Shown here: positions 56,114 to 64,000 of the stretch, piece by piece
Numbering within the stretch: position 1 is the stretch's first letter
Layout of the letters: each line of letters opens with the position of its first letter
Source: Alteromonas sp. CI.11.F.A3
GTDB lineage: Bacteria; Pseudomonadota; Gammaproteobacteria; Enterobacterales; Alteromonadaceae
Reading direction: 5' to 3'
DNA: 64,000 nucleotides
Assembly: GCF_032925565.1 (NCBI RefSeq)
Contig: NZ_CP136708.1
Location: 4,216,001 to 4,280,000, forward strand
Made by a program: the position numbers and the translations under genes
The notes under the pieces: model-generated
Database searches by the model: none
What the model was told of the DNA's origin: nothing
What the model saw: only the letters and a program-made list of their open reading frames with translations

Positions 56114-56171
56114 TGGAGCGGGAAACGAGATTTGTAACTCGCCGGGAACCGGTCGTGACCCGTGGGGTCGC
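56114..56171 (-). repeat. tRNA-Gly-derived repeat unit 4 (short form)
   Basis: 58 nt. It keeps the full 3' acceptor end (CTCGTTTCCCGCTCCA on the minus strand) but has a cassette that lacks about 14 nt relative to unit 2 and ends in 'cgtggggtcgc'. It lies between the two intact tRNA-Gly genes. Confidence 0.85.
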
Positions 56172-56218
56172 GCTTTCACACTCTAAGTGTAAATCTTTCG
56201 ATTCACACTAAATTTTTT

Positions 56219-56294
<76 letters not shown>

Positions 56295-56330
56295 ATACAA
56301 AAAAAGGCACTTCGTTTTGAAGTGGTGCGC

Positions 56331-56358
56331 ATTGTACAAAAATATTTTTATTTGGCAA
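56331..56358 (-). promoter_or_regulatory. Sigma-70-type promoter of the tRNA-Gly array
   Basis: On the minus strand TTGCCA (56353-56358) is spaced 16 nt from TACAAT (56331-56336), followed by a GCGC discriminator. The predicted transcript would begin near 56324 with a CACTTC-AAAAC-GAAGTG hairpin and seven T before the tRNA. This hairpin is too close to the start to terminate this transcript, but it could end orn transcription. Confidence 0.65.
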
Positions 56359-56398
56359 CCATTAATTGGATTTTTTTGTACAAACGCACCTTTACCGC

Positions 56399-56944
56399 TT
56401 AAATCGTGAACACTTTCTCACGATAGTAGCGCATTTCTTCAATAGACTCGCGAATATCATCAAGGGCAAGATGAACACCCTTTTTATCAAATCCGTCTAA
56501 TACTTCAGGCTTCCATCGCTTAATCAGCTCTTTTACGCTGCTCACATCGATACTGCGATAGTGAAAGTATTCTTCTAGCTCTGGCATGTACTTCACCATA
56601 AAGCGTCTATCTTGACCTATAGTGTTACCACACAAAGGCGATTTACCTGCATCAACATAGTCAGCTAAAAACGCCATCGTTTGGCGAGCGGCTTCAGCTT
56701 CATTTATCGTACTCGCACGACAACGCGCTGTAAGCCCAGTTTCACCGTGTACTCGCGTACACCACTCATCCATACTATCGAGCACGTCATCAGGCTGATG
56801 CACTGCAATAACAGGGCCTTCAGCTAGCACATTTAGCTGTGCATCTGTGACTATGGTGGCAATTTCCATTACCACACAAGTCTCTGGATCGAGCCCTGTC
56901 ATCTCCATATCAATCCACACTAAATTACTGTCGTGCTTTGTCAT
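56399..56944 (-). CDS. orn: Oligoribonuclease
   Basis: DEDDh 3'-5' exonuclease that degrades 2-5-nt RNAs and pGpG. The ATG at 56944 has GAGGA 6 nt upstream and gives 181 residues, as in E. coli. Active-site residues are in '[15 protein letters not shown]' (Asp, Glu), '[14 protein letters not shown]' (Asp) and '[15 protein letters not shown]' (Asp region); '[19 protein letters not shown]' completes the family pattern. Longer frames reach past the rsgA start and are unlikely. It is divergent from rsgA, as in E. coli. Confidence 0.97.
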   Translation of the reverse strand: MTKHDSNLVWIDMEMTGLDPETCVVMEIATIVTDAQLNVLAEGPVIAVHQPDDVLDSMDEWCTRVHGETGLTARCRASTINEAEAARQTMAFLADYVDAGKSPLCGNTIGQDRRFMVKYMPELEEYFHYRSIDVSSVKELIKRWKPEVLDGFDKKGVHLALDDIRESIEEMRYYREKVFTI

Positions 56945-57028
56945 CGGCTTCCTCTTAGTACTGAGGCATGGCAACCATGCCCTACAAACGTTATTATAAG
57001 TGCAGTATACGTGAACTAGAAAAGAATC

Positions 57029-58075
57029 GTGGCGAAAAAACCAAAACTTACACACAGACAGAAACGCCAAGTCGCAGCCAATAGAAGTAAACGGTTGCAA
57101 GATAAGCATGGTGGCAATAAGCAATCATCGCTAGATGAAAGCCAATTGATAAGCGGCGTTGTGACCGGTCGCTTTGGTAAACATGCCGATGTTGAAGACG
57201 CCGAGGGCAATGTGTCACGGTGTCATATCCGCCGTACCGTTGATTCTGTGGTATGTGGCGATAAAGTACTTTTCAGTAAAGGCGACGATGCCGACTCTGG
57301 TAGTGTACGTGGTGTTATTGAAATTGTTAACGACCGCCATTCAGTGCTTACCCGCCCCGATTTTTACGATGGTATAAAGCCCATCGCCGCTAATATCGAT
57401 AAAATTATTGTGGTAAGCGCTACCCTGCCTTCATTATCTACGCACATTATCGACCGCTATTTAGTAGCCTGTGAAGATATTGGTATTACGCCCTTTATTG
57501 TTTTAAACAAAGTAGAGCTCCTTTCACAAAGTGAAAGAGAAACCATTAATGAGCAATTAAAGGTTTATACCGACTTAGGTTATGACGTGCTTTTCACCAG
57601 TTGTAAGACCGGTGAGGGTATTGATGAGCTTAATGCCTACCTTGATAACAATGTTAGTGTTTTCGTAGGGCAATCGGGTGTAGGAAAATCCAGCTTAATC
57701 AACCAAGTTTTGCCTGGTGCCGACATTCTCACCGGTGAAGTATCAGATAACTCAGGCTTAGGCCAACACACCACGACCGCAGCCAAGCTTCTGCATTTAC
57801 CGGCTGGCGGTGATTTAATTGACTCTCCAGGGGTTCGTGAATTCGGCTTGTGGCACATTCCCACCGAACGAATTACGTGGGGTTTTATTGAATTCAGAGA
57901 TTACTTAGGCGGGTGTAAATTCCGTGACTGTAAACACCTTAACGATCCTGGCTGTATTCTTCGGGAAGCGGTTGATGAAGGAAAGATTAATGCCGAGCGT
58001 TTTGCTAGCTACCACAAAATATTAACTACCATGGACGAGCAGCGTCCGAGCCACAGTCAACCACCTGGCGCATAA
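57029..58075 (+). CDS. rsgA: Small-ribosomal-subunit biogenesis GTPase RsgA
   Basis: Circularly permuted GTPase acting late in 30S maturation. The 348-residue protein has an N-terminal OB-fold ('[14 protein letters not shown]'), the permuted G motifs in the order G4 'VLNKVELL', G1 '[16 protein letters not shown]', G3 '[11 protein letters not shown]', and a C-terminal zinc knuckle '[14 protein letters not shown]'. The start is GTG. psd follows, an order shared with E. coli. An 11-bp inverted repeat lies between them at 58098. Confidence 0.97.
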   Translation: MAKKPKLTHRQKRQVAANRSKRLQDKHGGNKQSSLDESQLISGVVTGRFGKHADVEDAEGNVSRCHIRRTVDSVVCGDKVLFSKGDDADSGSVRGVIEIVNDRHSVLTRPDFYDGIKPIAANIDKIIVVSATLPSLSTHIIDRYLVACEDIGITPFIVLNKVELLSQSERETINEQLKVYTDLGYDVLFTSCKTGEGIDELNAYLDNNVSVFVGQSGVGKSSLINQVLPGADILTGEVSDNSGLGQHTTTAAKLLHLPAGGDLIDSPGVREFGLWHIPTERITWGFIEFRDYLGGCKFRDCKHLNDPGCILREAVDEGKINAERFASYHKILTTMDEQRPSHSQPPGA

Positions 58076-58097
58076 GGCTCAAATTTACGCTTTGTTT

Positions 58098-58137
58098 GGC
58101 TTGTTGAAACAGAATATAGACACAACTTCAACAAGCC
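58098..58137. terminator. Hairpin between rsgA and psd
   Basis: GGCTTGTTGAA (58098-58108) pairs perfectly with TTCAACAAGCC (58127-58137) around an 18-nt loop. No T-run follows, so it may be a weak terminator or an RNA-stability element. Confidence 0.5.
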
Positions 58138-58243
58138 CACCCCATCTGGCTTATTCCAAGTTTGTAGCATACATAATCTTAAAGTTGCTTACGCGCATAT
58201 AAGTTAGGGTACAATTAACCTGTCTTTTTAATGGAGAGCTTTC

Positions 58244-59158
58244 GTGCTGGACTGGCTTAAAATAAACTTACAATACATTACCCCTAAACATTTGTTGTCA
58301 CGCCTAGTAGGCAAATTAGCGGCAGCAGAGCTTGGTGGTTTCACTACGTTTCTTATCAAGCTTTTCATCAAGCAATATAATGTTGATATGAGCGAGGCCT
58401 TACATTCAGATCCTGCCCATTATCGCAGTTTCAATGCCTTCTTCACTCGCCCATTGAAACCAGAAGTTCGCACTGTTGACCCACGAGAAGAGGTGTTAAT
58501 TCAAGCGGTCGATGGCACGGTAAGTCAATTTGGCGACATTGAAGCTGACAGTATATTTCAAGCTAAAGGGCACGATTTTAGCCTTACCAGCCTATTAGGC
58601 GGAAAGCCAGATTTAGCGGCGCCGTTTAAAGACGGAAAATTTGCCACCATTTATTTAGCCCCACGAGACTACCATCGCATTCATATGCCGGTAGAGGGTA
58701 CGCTGACCGACATGGTGTATGTGCCTGGTGAGTTATTCTCAGTAAACCCACTTACCGCTCAAAACATCCCAAGCTTGTTTGCCCGCAACGAGCGTGTTGT
58801 CGCGTTATTTGATACCCCTGTAGGCAAAATGGCGATGGTATTGGTTGGTGCTACGATTGTGGCCAGTATAGAAACCGTTTGGGCAGGCACTGTATCGCCA
58901 CCTACCGGTAAAAATGTTCAACACTGGGCTTACGAAAAAGATACCGAAGCGAGCGTACACCTTGAGAAGGGCGATGAGCTAGGTCGCTTTAAGTTGGGCT
59001 CGACCATTGTGGTATGTTTTGAAAAAGACATGATTGATTTTGATGCATTAGCACCTGGGCAAGTAACCCGTTTAGGTGAACCTATGGCTTTTGTTGCGAA
59101 CGCTTCAGTCAATACTGATGCAAGCGCTGATTTAGGCACGCAAGCGACAACAAGCTAG
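58244..59158 (+). CDS. psd: Phosphatidylserine decarboxylase proenzyme
   Basis: Membrane-associated pyruvoyl enzyme converting phosphatidylserine to phosphatidylethanolamine. The 304-residue proenzyme should self-cleave at Gly-Ser in '[16 protein letters not shown]'. Further marks are '[15 protein letters not shown]', 'VDGTVSQFG', and the catalytic triad region '[16 protein letters not shown]' and '[13 protein letters not shown]'. The GTG start at 58244 has GGAGA upstream. EamA and glycerophosphodiesterase genes follow closely on the same strand. Confidence 0.97.
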   Translation: MLDWLKINLQYITPKHLLSRLVGKLAAAELGGFTTFLIKLFIKQYNVDMSEALHSDPAHYRSFNAFFTRPLKPEVRTVDPREEVLIQAVDGTVSQFGDIEADSIFQAKGHDFSLTSLLGGKPDLAAPFKDGKFATIYLAPRDYHRIHMPVEGTLTDMVYVPGELFSVNPLTAQNIPSLFARNERVVALFDTPVGKMAMVLVGATIVASIETVWAGTVSPPTGKNVQHWAYEKDTEASVHLEKGDELGRFKLGSTIVVCFEKDMIDFDALAPGQVTRLGEPMAFVANASVNTDASADLGTQATTS

Positions 59159-59161
59159 TTT

Positions 59162-60046
59162 ATGAATGCAGTAAAACGAAGCTTGATATCACTACACTTT
59201 ACCGTTGTTCTATTGGGCGGTACCGCACTTTTTTCACACTTAGTGCCCCTCAGTGCCAGTGATATCACGCTAATGCGCTCGGTATTTGCCTGTATCGCAT
59301 TGTTCCTCTTCCTTAAGTTTTCTAGCGAAAACTTGACGCTGGCAAGTCGTAAAGATTATCTGATAGCGATAGGGCTAGGTATTTTGATGGCCCTTCATTG
59401 GGTAACCTACTTTGCGGCGATGCAATACTCTAGTGTTTCGGTAGGTATGATTGCGCTATTCACTTTCCCGGTGATTACCGTACTGATAGAGCCATTCTTT
59501 GAAAAAGTAAGCTTGGTATGGCAAGACATAGTATCTGCGCTAACGGTTATTGCAGGTGTATATTTTATTGTGCCTGAAACGTCGCTGGATAATGACATTA
59601 CCTTAGGCGTACTTATTGGCGTAGGCTCTGCGGTGCTTTATGCGTTCAGAAACCTTATTCACCGAAAACACTTCAAACAATACAGTGGCGCTAAAGCCAT
59701 GGCGTGGCAAACTTTAGTCATTGCTATTTTTTTGCTTCCTACTGGTAGTAATGAAATTGCAGATGCCCCGATGAGTGCATGGTTAATGCTACTGTTATTA
59801 GGGACTGTCTTTACCGCGTTGCCACACGCTTTAATTGCAGCAAGTTTACGTCATTTGCGAGCAAAGACCTTTTCACTTATTGCCTGTATGCAGCCTTTCT
59901 ACGGGGTTATTCTTGCCGTATTACTGTTAGATGAAAACCCCAGTGGCAGCACACTATTGGGCGGCATTCTTATTACTTCTGCCTCTATTTACGAAACGCT
60001 CAATACCCATAAACTGCATGGCAAGTCCGACAAGGACAGTGACTAA
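59162..60046 (+). CDS. DMT-superfamily transporter (EamA)
   Basis: A 294-residue inner-membrane exporter-type protein with ten helices as two EamA repeats (about residues 10-137 and 150-285). Typical segments are 'MALHWVTYFAAMQYSSVSVGM' and 'GTVFTALPHALIAASLRHL'. It lies 3 nt after psd and directly before the phosphodiesterase gene. The substrate is unknown. Confidence 0.87.
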   Translation: MNAVKRSLISLHFTVVLLGGTALFSHLVPLSASDITLMRSVFACIALFLFLKFSSENLTLASRKDYLIAIGLGILMALHWVTYFAAMQYSSVSVGMIALFTFPVITVLIEPFFEKVSLVWQDIVSALTVIAGVYFIVPETSLDNDITLGVLIGVGSAVLYAFRNLIHRKHFKQYSGAKAMAWQTLVIAIFLLPTGSNEIADAPMSAWLMLLLLGTVFTALPHALIAASLRHLRAKTFSLIACMQPFYGVILAVLLLDENPSGSTLLGGILITSASIYETLNTHKLHGKSDKDSD

Positions 60047-60736
60047 ATGCTTATTATTGCCCACAGAGGTGCGAGTACGCTTGCACCTGAAAACACTCTT
60101 AAAGCATTCATACTAGCCTTCAAGCAACAATCAGATGGAATAGAGTTCGACACCTACCAGCATGATGATGCCATTGTGGTGTTTCATGATAAAACCCTAG
60201 GGCGCACTACAAACGGTTCAGGGTTGTTATTACAAACCCCACTGGCAGAGTTAAAGCAGCTAGACGCCGGAGAAGGTGAAGTTATCCCTACCTTGGAAGA
60301 GGTGCTAACTACCTTGCCTGATGGAGCGCTTTGCAATATTGAAGTAAAACACTTACATAATGCCGAAACCTGGGTGCAAGATGTAAAACAGGCCGTGGAA
60401 GATGCACAAATAAATCCGAATACGTTGCTTGTTTCTTCGTTTAATCATCATTGGTTAGCCGCGATAAGTGCATTATGGCCACAGGTGGCTATTGGCGCAT
60501 TAACCGCTACCTACGCGCTTGATGCTACGCACTGCGCCCGCCAGCTTAAAGCGAAATCTATTAACATTGCATTAGATGTGGTGAATGCTGATTTTGTGAA
60601 TACGGCGAAACAGGCAGGATTGGATGTGTATGTTTATACGGTGGATGAACCTGAAGATATGCTTCAGTTGAAGCTGTGGGGTGTAACCGGTATTTTTACC
60701 AACGTACCCAACATAGCAAAACGAGTTCTTAATTAA
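60047..60736 (+). CDS. Glycerophosphodiester phosphodiesterase
   Basis: A 229-residue GDPD-family enzyme hydrolysing glycerophosphodiesters to glycerol-3-phosphate and an alcohol. It opens 'IIAHRGASTLAPENTLKAF' (catalytic His, metal-site region), then 'IEFDTYQHDDAIVVFHDKTL' with the metal Glu/Asp and second His, 'NIEVKH' and 'VYTVDEPEDM'. There is no signal peptide, so it is cytoplasmic (UgpQ-like). Its ATG follows the EamA stop without a gap. With psd upstream the unit has a phospholipid theme. Confidence 0.93.
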   Translation: MLIIAHRGASTLAPENTLKAFILAFKQQSDGIEFDTYQHDDAIVVFHDKTLGRTTNGSGLLLQTPLAELKQLDAGEGEVIPTLEEVLTTLPDGALCNIEVKHLHNAETWVQDVKQAVEDAQINPNTLLVSSFNHHWLAAISALWPQVAIGALTATYALDATHCARQLKAKSINIALDVVNADFVNTAKQAGLDVYVYTVDEPEDMLQLKLWGVTGIFTNVPNIAKRVLN

Positions 60737-60801
60737 GACGCTAACACTTTGGGTTTTTGGTTTATAGCAATTTACGTCAGAAAATTAACGTAGAATTTAA
60801 A

Positions 60802-61230
60802 CTATTCTATTTCGGTAGATAAGTGATTAGAAAATACCGTTTCTTTACAGCACTTACATTGACGACACAAACGCATGTTAATCCAATGCCCTGCCACAAT
60901 AAGTAAAGCACCCACAGCAATGGTGAACGGCTCGTAGGCTTCACCAAACATATTCTTGTTCCAGTAAATTGCACCACCGGTAAACAGTAACGCCAACGGA
61001 TAATAACGACCGTGATAGCGAGTGGCCCCGCCGATAAGTGCAACCGCACCAATAATTAACGAAATAGTTAATATGGTTCGTTCAAACCAAATTTGTGCAA
61101 AAAACGAAGAGCCAATAAGGGGTAATAAAGGCACAACAACAGGCAGCGCTAGGCAATGCAACGCACACAAGCTCGACACCCAAATGCCAAGTCTGTCTAA
61201 TTTTGTTGGATTGTCTTCTACCGGATTCAT
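60802..61230 (-). CDS. MerC-domain membrane protein
   Basis: A 142-residue inner-membrane protein with four helices. It opens 'LDRLGIWVSSLCALHCLALP' with the CxxxHC cysteine/histidine pattern of MerC-type metal carriers, and near the C-terminus has 'RLCRQCKCCKE', a cluster of four cysteines. MerC of mercury operons takes up Hg(II), but no mer genes are here. A Zur-like operator upstream suggests the protein is tied to zinc instead. AAGGTAC lies upstream of the ATG. It converges with the phosphodiesterase gene. Confidence 0.83.
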   Translation of the reverse strand: MNPVEDNPTKLDRLGIWVSSLCALHCLALPVVVPLLPLIGSSFFAQIWFERTILTISLIIGAVALIGGATRYHGRYYPLALLFTGGAIYWNKNMFGEAYEPFTIAVGALLIVAGHWINMRLCRQCKCCKETVFSNHLSTEIE

Positions 61231-61557
61231 TTACTGTACCTTTGTAACATCAAAAACTTTAAAACTCGTCACTGTACACGCTTTAGTTATAACAATAGCT
61301 GCACGCGCACTGTAACCGCAGAGTAACTCTGCCAGAGACGTTATAATATAACATTTTAAGGGGAATGCGAAACTTTCCCCTATGATATTTTCAATCTTTA
61401 ACAGAACAAATTGCCATAAGTGAAGATTCAAGTTGGTAAATAGCTGATTATTAACAGGTAAAATATCGACGTGCTGATCACGGAAAAAGCAGAAAAGGAA
61501 AAAGTAGTGCTTATTGCTTCAATGAAACTAACAAGGGCTATTCATTGGGCGCGGAGA
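61231..61557 (-). promoter_or_regulatory. Upstream region of the MerC-domain gene
   Basis: 327 bp. It includes the Zur-like box at 61340-61352, a second symmetric GTTATAAC at 61286-61293, and GGGGAA/TTCCCC arms at about 61360-61380. A weak 66-codon minus-strand frame crosses it, but I do not accept it as a gene. Confidence 0.5.
61337..61356 (-). promoter_or_regulatory. Zur-like operator
   Basis: GTTATAATATAAC (61340-61352) followed by ATTTT closely matches the gammaproteobacterial Zur box (core GTTATANTATAAC). It lies about 110 bp before the MerC-domain start codon and overlaps a possible -10 (TATATT) on the minus strand, a geometry suited to zinc-dependent repression. Confidence 0.65.
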
Positions 61558-61574
61558 CTATTCATTGGGCGCGG
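61538..61574. repeat. 17-bp direct repeat at the yibQ stop codon
   Basis: CTATTCATTGGGCGCGG occurs at 61538-61554 and 61558-61574 with a 20-bp period. The second copy contains the stop codon of the deacetylase-like gene; the first lies just outside it. Confidence 0.9.
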
Positions 61575-62400
61575 CCGCTTGAGCCTCTGACAGCGGTTTT
61601 CGATAGGCTTCTTTTGCCAAGGTGCTATTAGAGACACCATTGGAGGTATTAGCCACTCCCTCGAAGTAATCATTTACCGACGCCAAAGCAATTCCCTCGT
61701 TAGCGAGGTTAGGCAAAGTGTGTGCTAAAAAGGTAATGGTTTCTGGATAGGGGTGTGCAATAACCACAACGGTGCCATTTCGTTTAGCTAATCGTTTTGT
61801 GTATTCGAACTGCTTATTAAGTGATGCTACCGAGCGATCATTATCCAGGAACACCTGCCGGCTCGCGTTAGGCACCCCCACTCTATCTGCTACTTGTTGC
61901 GCTGTGGTATTTACACTCGTTCTACTATCGACAAAGAAAAGCCCTTGGCGCTTTATCTCTTCCATAATGGTTTGCATGGCGGGTTCTTTAACCGTAAATG
62001 CACTGCCCATGTGATTATTAACCCCCACCGCATTTGGCACACTTTTAAGTGCAGCTCTTAGCGTATGAGTAATGGCAGCAGGATACATATCGGTGGATAA
62101 ACCTAAGGGGCCCATGGCTTTGCCACTGGTTGATTGCATTGGCATGTGTAACATGACCGCACGGCCTTGCTGCTCGGCTTTACGTGAAATAGTTTGTGCA
62201 AGAGGGGTTTGCGGTAAGATGGAAAAGGTAACTTCACTAGGAAGCGCAAAGGCCGCCATATCTGATTTTCTGTATCCCAGATCATCAAGAATTATAATAA
62301 CGCGAGGCTTTACAGGGATAGTCGCTGACCCAGCAGCATGACTCGTAAAACTCGTCATTATTATTAACGATAAAATACACAGACGCCAAAGCACCTTCAT
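61558..62400 (-). CDS. yibQ: Divergent polysaccharide deacetylase family protein (YibQ-like)
   Basis: A 280-residue secreted protein with a signal peptide (hydrophobic residues 5-20, cut near 'SHAAG'). It has the divergent polysaccharide deacetylase fold: 'PRVIIILDDLGYRKSDMAAF' and 'VTFSILPQTPLA' near the N-terminus, 'VMLHMPMQST', 'GVNNHMGSAFT' and 'GTVVVIAHPYPETI'. YibQ of E. coli lies next to envC; here one small plus-strand gene separates them. The family function is not established; cell-wall or glycan processing is the usual guess. Confidence 0.85.
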   Translation of the reverse strand: MKVLWRLCILSLIIMTSFTSHAAGSATIPVKPRVIIILDDLGYRKSDMAAFALPSEVTFSILPQTPLAQTISRKAEQQGRAVMLHMPMQSTSGKAMGPLGLSTDMYPAAITHTLRAALKSVPNAVGVNNHMGSAFTVKEPAMQTIMEEIKRQGLFFVDSRTSVNTTAQQVADRVGVPNASRQVFLDNDRSVASLNKQFEYTKRLAKRNGTVVVIAHPYPETITFLAHTLPNLANEGIALASVNDYFEGVANTSNGVSNSTLAKEAYRKPLSEAQAAAPNE

Positions 62401-62682
62401 CTACGTTTATTCACTTCCATTATTGATTTTATTATTTCCGCGCGCACTGCTGGTACTAACAACTAGGCTAAACCAAATAAGAGCCAAGCCAGATAAAAAG
62501 TGTGGCTGCATCTTGGTTACACTGAACCAGCATTAATGCAGCATACCAATTTACAAAAAGGAAACAAGCACTGCTAAGCCGTTCTTAGTGTGTAAAGGTT
62601 GCGTAAAGAGTGACCAGGTCGCTCAATTTCAGCTTTAATAGTCGATAAGGTTACAACGTATACTATTTATTGTGGGGTAATT

Positions 62683-63021
62683 ATGATTTCTTCTGTAAAC
62701 AGCTCAGCCATGCAAGCAGGCATGCCACCTCGCCCTGAAGGCCAAGCACTTAGCGATACTCAAAAAGAATCTGTAAGCGATATTTTGTCATCTTACGACC
62801 CAGAAAACTTATCAAGCGAAGATGCTGCTTCCATTGTAGAACAATTCAAAGAGGCAGGTATCGAGCCTAGTAAATCTTTGAATAGCGCGTTAAGCAGTGC
62901 AGGTTTTGAAGGTAAAAATATTGCTGAATTAGCGGGTATGGGCAAACCACCGCCTCCTCCACCACCACAACAAGAAGCATCGAACTTACCAGACAATTCC
63001 ACATTTTCAATAACGGTATAA
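62683..63021 (+). CDS. Hypothetical small proline-rich protein
   Basis: A 112-residue soluble protein I cannot name. It has no signal peptide. The sequence alternates acidic helix-forming segments ('DTQKESVSDILSSYDPENL', 'EDAASIVEQFKEAGI', 'KSLNSALSSAGF') with a run of seven prolines ('GKPPPPPPPQQ') near the C-terminus, and ends 'TFSITV'. The central part has an EF-hand-like or EH-like alternation of Asp/Glu and hydrophobic residues, but no canonical metal loop. GGGG precedes the ATG. It sits opposite to yibQ and envC, splitting a normally adjacent pair. Confidence 0.68.
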   Translation: MISSVNSSAMQAGMPPRPEGQALSDTQKESVSDILSSYDPENLSSEDAASIVEQFKEAGIEPSKSLNSALSSAGFEGKNIAELAGMGKPPPPPPPQQEASNLPDNSTFSITV

Positions 63022-63163
63022 TCCGTTCGAGCATAGGGTTTAACTTTTCGCACTGGGCTTTTGAATAAGCTCTGGACTCACTTTGCGTAGCATTTTTACC
63101 GTACATTAAAAGATGAGGTTGAATCAGTGCGATAAGTGAAACCAAGCTATTGTAGTTGCGAAG

Positions 63164-64000
63164 TCAATTAAACCAAGCGGTGGGGTTTAGCGCTTTTCCC
63201 TTATGACGTATTTCAAAATACAAATTAGGGTAATCTTGTCCGCCGCTTCTTCCTACCAAAGCAATACTTTCACCAGAAAGAATATCGTCGCCAGCTTGTT
63301 TCAACAACGCTTGGTTGTGCCCGTAAACACTCATATAACCATCGCCATGGTCGACAATGGCCACTAAACCAAACCCGCGAAGCCAGTCAGCATAAAGTAC
63401 CTTGCCCGATGCCACGCTTTTTACCGCCTCGCCTTCAGAACCATCAATAATAATACCTTTCCAGCGCACTTGCCCTTGCCTACGGTTGCCAAAGAGTTTA
63501 CGAATGTGACCTTCAACAGGCACTAGCAACTTGCCCTTTAATTTGGCCAACCCATCAAGCGATACCTTGGCTCGAGCCGCAGCGCGCTCGGCAGCAATAC
63601 GGGCGGCTTCAATAGCGTCTAGTAACGCTTTTTCATTTGCCTGCATGGTGGCAATTCGTCCGCTTTCACTGGCGATGGTTTTATTAAGTTTGGCTAACGT
63701 TTGCTTTCTATCGTCTTGGCGAGTTAACAATACCCCGCGCTGACTTTCTTGTGTCTTGCGAAGGGCGAGCAGAGATTCCGCTTTTTCAGCCAGTTCTTCG
63801 GTTACCGCTTCAAGGCGAGCTACGTTGTCTCTGAATCGAGTGATTTCTTGCTGACGGGCTTTGGCTAAATACTGATAGTACGTAATGACCCGTTCGAAAT
63901 TACGGGCATCTTCTTGATAGAACAGCATTTTAGCGTAGTCGTAATGCCCTGCCATAAAGGCACTTTTCAACTGACTTGAAAGTAAGGACTGTTGCTGGCG
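63164..64000 (-). CDS. envC: Murein hydrolase activator EnvC, C-terminal part (5' end outside window)
   Basis: M23/LytM-type divisome protein that activates the amidases AmiA/AmiB at the septum. The frame stays open to the window edge at 64000, so the signal peptide and first coiled coil are missing. What is visible is 'LKSAFMAGHYDYAKMLFYQED', 'YYQYLAKARQQEITRF', a coiled coil, and the LytM domain 'LFGNRRQGQVRWKGIIIDG', 'VDHGDGYMSVYGH', 'DYPNLYFEIRHKGKALNP'. The zinc ligands of active M23 enzymes are replaced: the His before G-I-D is a Lys/Ile context and HLHFE reads NLYFE. It is therefore degenerate, as in E. coli EnvC. Confidence 0.93.
   Translation of the reverse strand, partial: RQQQSLLSSQLKSAFMAGHYDYAKMLFYQEDARNFERVITYYQYLAKARQQEITRFRDNVARLEAVTEELAEKAESLLALRKTQESQRGVLLTRQDDRKQTLAKLNKTIASESGRIATMQANEKALLDAIEAARIAAERAAARAKVSLDGLAKLKGKLLVPVEGHIRKLFGNRRQGQVRWKGIIIDGSEGEAVKSVASGKVLYADWLRGFGLVAIVDHGDGYMSVYGHNQALLKQAGDDILSGESIALVGRSGGQDYPNLYFEIRHKGKALNPTAWFN

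Noticed and set aside
56945..57124. An N-terminal extension of oligoribonuclease
   Set aside because: It would overlap the divergent rsgA gene, has no family counterpart, and a good ribosome site precedes the ATG at 56944.
61231..61431. A 66-codon minus-strand frame upstream of the MerC-domain gene
   Set aside because: It covers the Zur-like operator and probable promoter and has no ribosome site.

Overview
The window is a stretch of ordinary chromosome from a Gram-negative gammaproteobacterium. It most resembles the marine Alteromonadales (Alteromonas and relatives), judged from protein style and gene order rather than from any database search. Gene orders shared with Escherichia coli and relatives include rho-trxA facing rhlB-gppA/ppx, orn facing rsgA-psd, a YjeT-type gene before purA, purE-purK, tatABC followed closely by a tatD homologue, ilvI-ilvH, and yibQ close to envC. 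Porin-like, TonB-dependent receptor, Tat, EnvC and Dps genes fit an outer-membrane-bearing cell. I found no insertion sequence, prophage, CRISPR array or rRNA gene.

Layout. 0-5 kb: end of a chemoreceptor, a porin plus solute-binding-protein pair, a VOC protein, a small membrane protein and a YitT-type membrane protein. 5.3-18.9 kb: a cluster centred on peptidoglycan salvage. It holds alanine racemase, MurQ etherase, a secreted NamZ-type exo-muramidase (DUF1343), a large FAD/Fe-S D-lactate dehydrogenase overlapping namZ, an MscS channel, an exported two-domain NagZ-like glycosidase, an NhaC-family carrier and a lipoprotein gamma-glutamyltransferase. 19-31 kb: PepSY protein, aldehyde dehydrogenase with a VOC gene, purA, CnoX-like thioredoxin, PQQ-type sugar dehydrogenase, Dps, PCu(A)C copper chaperone, tRNA-Thr, purEK and NhaA. 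31-50 kb: hybrid histidine kinase, M20 peptidase, rho, trxA, rhlB, ppx, hemB, a diguanylate cyclase, tatD, tatABC, an outer-membrane-like orphan, ilvIH and a MaoP (DUF413) homologue. 50-56 kb: DUF4442 protein, a TPR-sulfotransferase downstream of a TonB-dependent receptor, then an unusual tRNA-Gly array. 56-64 kb: orn, rsgA, psd, an EamA transporter, a glycerophosphodiesterase, a MerC-domain protein behind a Zur-like operator, yibQ, a small proline-rich orphan and the end of envC.

How the genes work together. The salvage cluster forms a nearly complete route. NagZ and NamZ release GlcNAc and MurNAc outside the cytoplasm, MurQ splits MurNAc-6-phosphate into GlcNAc-6-phosphate and D-lactate, the dehydrogenase feeds D-lactate electrons to the respiratory chain, and alanine racemase handles D-alanine. 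The MurNAc transporter and kinase are not evident in the window.

The most unusual structure lies at 55.6-56.3 kb. Two intact tRNA-Gly(GCC) genes share a roughly 120-nt-period array with four tRNA-sized units. Three of these clearly keep the CCA-terminated 3' end of the tRNA but carry an unrelated GC-rich cassette in place of the rest; the fourth keeps the cassette with an eroded tRNA end. The closest published parallel I know is the repeat downstream of E. coli tyrT (rtT), but the sequence here is different. The second notable signal is a near-consensus Zur box upstream of the MerC-domain gene.
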